Below are positions 20,295 to 22,870 of a stretch of DNA of 22,870 nucleotides, in pieces. This DNA is from an uncultured Gemmatimonadota bacterium. Lineage in GTDB: Bacteria; Gemmatimonadota; Gemmatimonadetes; Gemmatimonadales; Gemmatimonadaceae. The position numbers and the translations under genes were made by a program. Numbering within the stretch: the first letter of the stretch is position 1; each line of letters opens with the position of its first letter. The stretch is taken from positions 1 to 22,870 of the forward strand of contig CAMLHT010000024.1 in the NCBI GenBank assembly GCA_946479895.1. Reading direction: 5' to 3'. The notes under the pieces are model-generated. The model made no database searches, was not told where the DNA came from, and saw nothing but the letters and a program-made list of their open reading frames with translations.

Positions 20295-21503
20295 CTAGAG
20301 AGCCCTCAGCTCTGGACGCTTGAAGAACGCATACCATGAGTACGAGAGCATGATCGCGGCGGTGCCACCGATCGCCACCGTGACGCCGAAGGACTCCGCG
20401 AGCGTTCCGGCGATGAACGACCCGAACACCTGGGAAACCCCGACGACGACCAGCGAGTAGGCCGCCATCAGCCTGCCCCGGAGCTGGTCGGGCACCAGGT
20501 GCTGGAGCATAGCGTTGCAGAGGGCGTTGTTCACGATCATCGCGAACCCGGTGGCCAGCAGCACGATGCAGGCAAACGCCACGTTCCGGGAGAACGAGAA
20601 CGCGATCAGCAGCGTCGCGAATCCCATCGAGGCTACCGAGAGGAGCTTGCCGCGCGGGAATCGATCGCCGACGCCGGCGAGGCCAAGCGCGCCGAGCAGC
20701 CCGCCGGTGCCGACGCAGGCGAGCAGCAATCCGTAGCCGCCCGCTCCGAGATGGAGGACCTTCCGCGCGACGACCGGCATCAGCGTGAGATAGGGAATGC
20801 CCAGCACCGAAAACACCGCCACGACCTTCATCAGCGCGCTCACGCTGGGCGTGTCGCGCATGTAGCGCAGCAGCTCGCGAATGCCGTCGAGCGGACTGAC
20901 CCGCGTCACCGCGATCACGCGCTCCGGAAGCCTGATCATGAAGAGCCCGACGAGCACCGCGATGTAGCTGAGCGCGTTGACCCCGAAACAGGCGGCGATG
21001 CCGGCCTTCGCGATCACGACGGCGCCGATGCCCGGTCCGACCACGCGCGCGAGGTTGAATCCGCTGGAGTTGAGCGCGATGGCGCCGGCCAGCTCCTGCC
21101 GCTCGACGAGGTCGATGACGAGCGCCTGGCGGGCGGGAATCTCGAAGGCGCTGATGAGGCCGTTGGTCGCCGCGAGCGCGATCAGCCACACGATCGTGAT
21201 GTGTCCCGACATCGTGAACCACCAGAGCGCCCCCGCCTCGAGGGCCAGCAGCGTCTGGCAGACCCGCACCGCCCTGAGCTTGTCCACCCGGTCGGCGACC
21301 ACTCCTCCGTGCAGCGAGAACAGCAGCACGGGAAGCGAGCTTGCCGAGGCAACCAGGCCCACCAGCAGCGCGCTGTTCGAGAGCTCCAGCGCCAGCCAGC
21401 CGGTCGCCATGGTCTGCATCCACGTTCCGATCAGCGACACCGTCTGCCCGGTCCAGAAGAGCCGGAAATTGCGATGTCGAAGGGTGCGGAAGGGGTTGGC
21501 CAT
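20295..21503 (-). CDS. MFS transporter, EntS/DHA3-like
   Basis: The 402-residue protein has the length and hydrophobic pattern of a 12-helix major facilitator. The N-terminus FRTLRHRNFRLFWTGQTVSLIGTWMQTMATGWLALELSNS and the loop-2/3 motif GVVADRVDKLRAV are typical of the EntS/DHA3 group of exporters, as is LVPDQLRGRLMAAYSLVVVG in the second half. It should sit in the inner membrane and pump out small molecules by proton exchange; members export siderophores, macrolides or other compounds. No siderophore genes adjoin. It is the first gene of the minus-strand operon, with a possible TACTTT -10 box at 21568-21563. The substrate is unknown. Confidence 0.88.
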   Translation of the reverse strand: MANPFRTLRHRNFRLFWTGQTVSLIGTWMQTMATGWLALELSNSALLVGLVASASSLPVLLFSLHGGVVADRVDKLRAVRVCQTLLALEAGALWWFTMSGHITIVWLIALAATNGLISAFEIPARQALVIDLVERQELAGAIALNSSGFNLARVVGPGIGAVVIAKAGIAACFGVNALSYIAVLVGLFMIRLPERVIAVTRVSPLDGIRELLRYMRDTPSVSALMKVVAVFSVLGIPYLTLMPVVARKVLHLGAGGYGLLLACVGTGGLLGALGLAGVGDRFPRGKLLSVASMGFATLLIAFSFSRNVAFACIVLLATGFAMIVNNALCNAMLQHLVPDQLRGRLMAAYSLVVVGVSQVFGSFIAGTLAESFGVTVAIGGTAAIMLSYSWYAFFKRPELRAL

Positions 21504-21525
21504 GGATTGGAGCGGGTAGCGAATG

Positions 21526-21607
21526 AGCCGGAGAGCCCGAAAGCGGCGCGCGCGGCTCCCTGAAAGTATTCGGCTATCGGGCTCTCGAGCCTCCGGCTAT
21601 CTATAAG
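21526..21607. promoter_or_regulatory. Divergent control region of MFS operon and VWA gene
   Basis: The 109-base gap between divergent genes contains inverted sequences: AGCCGGAGAGCCCGA (21526-21540), with complements TCGGGCTCT (21577-21585) and CCGGCT (21593-21598). CGGCTATC occurs twice in direct order (21571-21578 and 21594-21601), 23 bases apart, about two helical turns. TATAAG (21602-21607) lies 5 bases before the VWA ATG, and TACTTT (minus, 21568-21563) could serve the MFS gene. These look like binding sites for a regulator; none is encoded nearby. Confidence 0.45.
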
Positions 21608-21612
21608 ACGGG

Positions 21613-22870
21613 ATGAGATTTCATACCTATTCCAAGTTCAGCCCGGAGCTGGCCGACGCCGTCGACCTTCAGGCGCTGCTGGACAAGCTCGCCGACTTCC
21701 TGCTGCAGTCCGGGTTCGCGGGTGGGCACGACCCGCACTCGTACTACGAGTCGGGGCTCGAGGAGCCGGGCGACCGCTCGCTCGAGGCGCTGAAGCAGGC
21801 GATCCTCCAGGCCCTGCTCGAGGGCGGACAGTTCACGCCCGAGATGCTCGAGGCGCTCCGCAACGGCGAGACGGAGGATGGCGAAGGCGAGTCGAAGCTC
21901 GCGAAGCTGCTCGATGAGCTCATCCAGCGCCTGATGAACGAAGGCTACATCACCCTCGGCCAGCAGCCGCAGATGCCGGCGGGCTACCAGCCACTCGAGG
22001 GTCCCGGCAGCATCTCGAAGGCCGCCGCGCGCGACATCAACTTCAACATGACCGAGAAGGGCGTCGACTTCCTCGGCTTCAAGTCGCTCCGCAACCTCCT
22101 CGGCTCGCTCGGCAAGTCGAGCTTCGGCAGCCACGACACGCCGTATCTCGCCACGGGCATCGAGGCCGACGGTTGGAGCAAGGAGTACGAGTTCGGTGAC
22201 GTCCTGAATCTCGACGTCAACGAGACGCTCAAGCGCTCGCTGGCCCGCACGGGATCCATCGGCATCCCCCTCGACCTGGACTACGGGGACCTCATGGTCC
22301 GGCAGGCGGAGTATCGCTCGTCGTGCGCGACGGTGCTGATGCTCGACTGCTCGCACTCGATGATCCTGTACGGGGAAGACCGGTTCACGCCGGCCAAGAA
22401 GGTCGCGCTCGCGCTGACGCACCTGATCCGCACGCAGTTCCCCGGCGACACGCTGAAGGTGGTGCTCTTCCACGACTCGGCCGAGGAGATCCCGCTCGCC
22501 ACGCTCGCGTCCTCCCAGGTCGGTCCGTATCACACCAATACCGCCGAAGGGCTGAAGCTCGCGCGTCGTCTCCTGCTCGCGCAGAAGAAGGACATGCGGC
22601 AGATCATCATGATCACCGACGGAAAGCCCAGCGCGCTGACGATGCCGGGCGGGCAGATCTACAAGAACTCCTTCGGGCTGGACGCGACGGTAATCGACGC
22701 GACCCTGCGCGAGGTGGCGGAGTGCCGGCGGTCGGGGATCATGATCAATACGTTCATGCTGGCGCGCGACCGCTCGCTGGTCGAGTTCGTGAAGCACGTC
22801 TCGGCCATCAGCCGCGGGAAGGCGTACTTCACGACGACGATGACGCTCGGGCAGTTCATCCTGATGGACT
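21613..22870 (+). CDS. VWA domain protein, partner of MoxR-like ATPase (truncated by window end)
   Basis: The frame is open from ATG at 21613 through 419 codons to the window end, so the C-terminus is missing. The first 240 residues are helical and acidic, with leucine-rich segments ([27 protein letters not shown]). A von Willebrand factor A domain then begins with the MIDAS motif DCSHSM (D245, S247, S249), continues with the Thr in [14 protein letters not shown] and ends with ITDGKP (D336), so metal binding is intact. Such VWA proteins bind MoxR/BchI-type ATPases like the one at 15249, as BchD/ChlD does with BchI. The two genes are separated here by the kinase and the minus-strand operon. 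The start is leaderless-like with no ribosome binding site. Confidence 0.87.
   Translation, partial: MRFHTYSKFSPELADAVDLQALLDKLADFLLQSGFAGGHDPHSYYESGLEEPGDRSLEALKQAILQALLEGGQFTPEMLEALRNGETEDGEGESKLAKLLDELIQRLMNEGYITLGQQPQMPAGYQPLEGPGSISKAAARDINFNMTEKGVDFLGFKSLRNLLGSLGKSSFGSHDTPYLATGIEADGWSKEYEFGDVLNLDVNETLKRSLARTGSIGIPLDLDYGDLMVRQAEYRSSCATVLMLDCSHSMILYGEDRFTPAKKVALALTHLIRTQFPGDTLKVVLFHDSAEEIPLATLASSQVGPYHTNTAEGLKLARRLLLAQKKDMRQIIMITDGKPSALTMPGGQIYKNSFGLDATVIDATLREVAECRRSGIMINTFMLARDRSLVEFVKHVSAISRGKAYFTTTMTLGQFILMD

Noticed and set aside
1..22870. tRNA, rRNA, insertion sequence, phage or CRISPR features
   Set aside because: Looked for on both strands; no cloverleaf, transposase, integrase or regularly spaced repeats were found by eye.

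Overview
The window is a gene-dense, high-GC bacterial chromosome segment with strong G/C bias at third codon positions, which is why many long antisense ORFs appear. Nothing in it is phage or plasmid. The gene mix, a short RpoD/SigA-type sigma factor, a lipoprotein built of DS[V/M/I][R/K]xA hexapeptides and several leaderless-looking starts suggest Gemmatimonadota (or a related soil lineage such as Acidobacteriota). That assignment rests on family resemblance only and is moderate.

Layout. 1-142: no gene; a 112-base imperfect hairpin (3-114). 143-1503 (minus): MazG-like pyrophosphohydrolase downstream of a ferredoxin-NADP reductase. 1530-3931 (plus): PduO-type cobalamin adenosyltransferase, aroB, a 3D-domain lipoprotein whose signal peptide is partly encoded by an inverted-repeat element, and a 59-residue membrane protein, closed by a terminator. 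3932-5119: promoter, structured leader, sigma factor and terminator. 5161-6054: diacylglycerol-kinase-family lipid kinase. 6099-9938: glcD-glcE-glcF glycolate oxidase with overlapping reading frames. 10057-12654: ygfZ (Fe-S maintenance), an extended-SDR epimerase/reductase and a DUF1802 protein, closed by a terminator shared with the convergent small repeat lipoprotein (12712-12927, minus).

13096-17890 (plus): a Mo-bisMGD oxidoreductase, a MoxR/Mg-chelatase-I-like AAA+ ATPase, a GNAT acetyltransferase and a cytidylate-kinase-like protein, spaced a few bases to 38 bases apart. 17884-21503 (minus): an operon in the order MFS exporter, zinc-ribbon membrane protein, outer-membrane protein, running convergently into the kinase gene. 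21613 to the window end (plus, truncated): a VWA protein with a full MIDAS motif, the expected partner of the MoxR-like ATPase about 5 kb away.

How they fit. glcDEF oxidises glycolate to glyoxylate and needs FAD and Fe-S clusters; the YgfZ gene next to it helps maintain Fe-S enzymes. The MoxR ATPase and the VWA protein probably form a chaperone/metal-insertion type machine. The least understood part is the three-gene minus-strand operon, two of whose products have no known function. No tRNA, rRNA, CRISPR array or insertion sequence was seen, and no gene-free stretch exceeds 300 bases.
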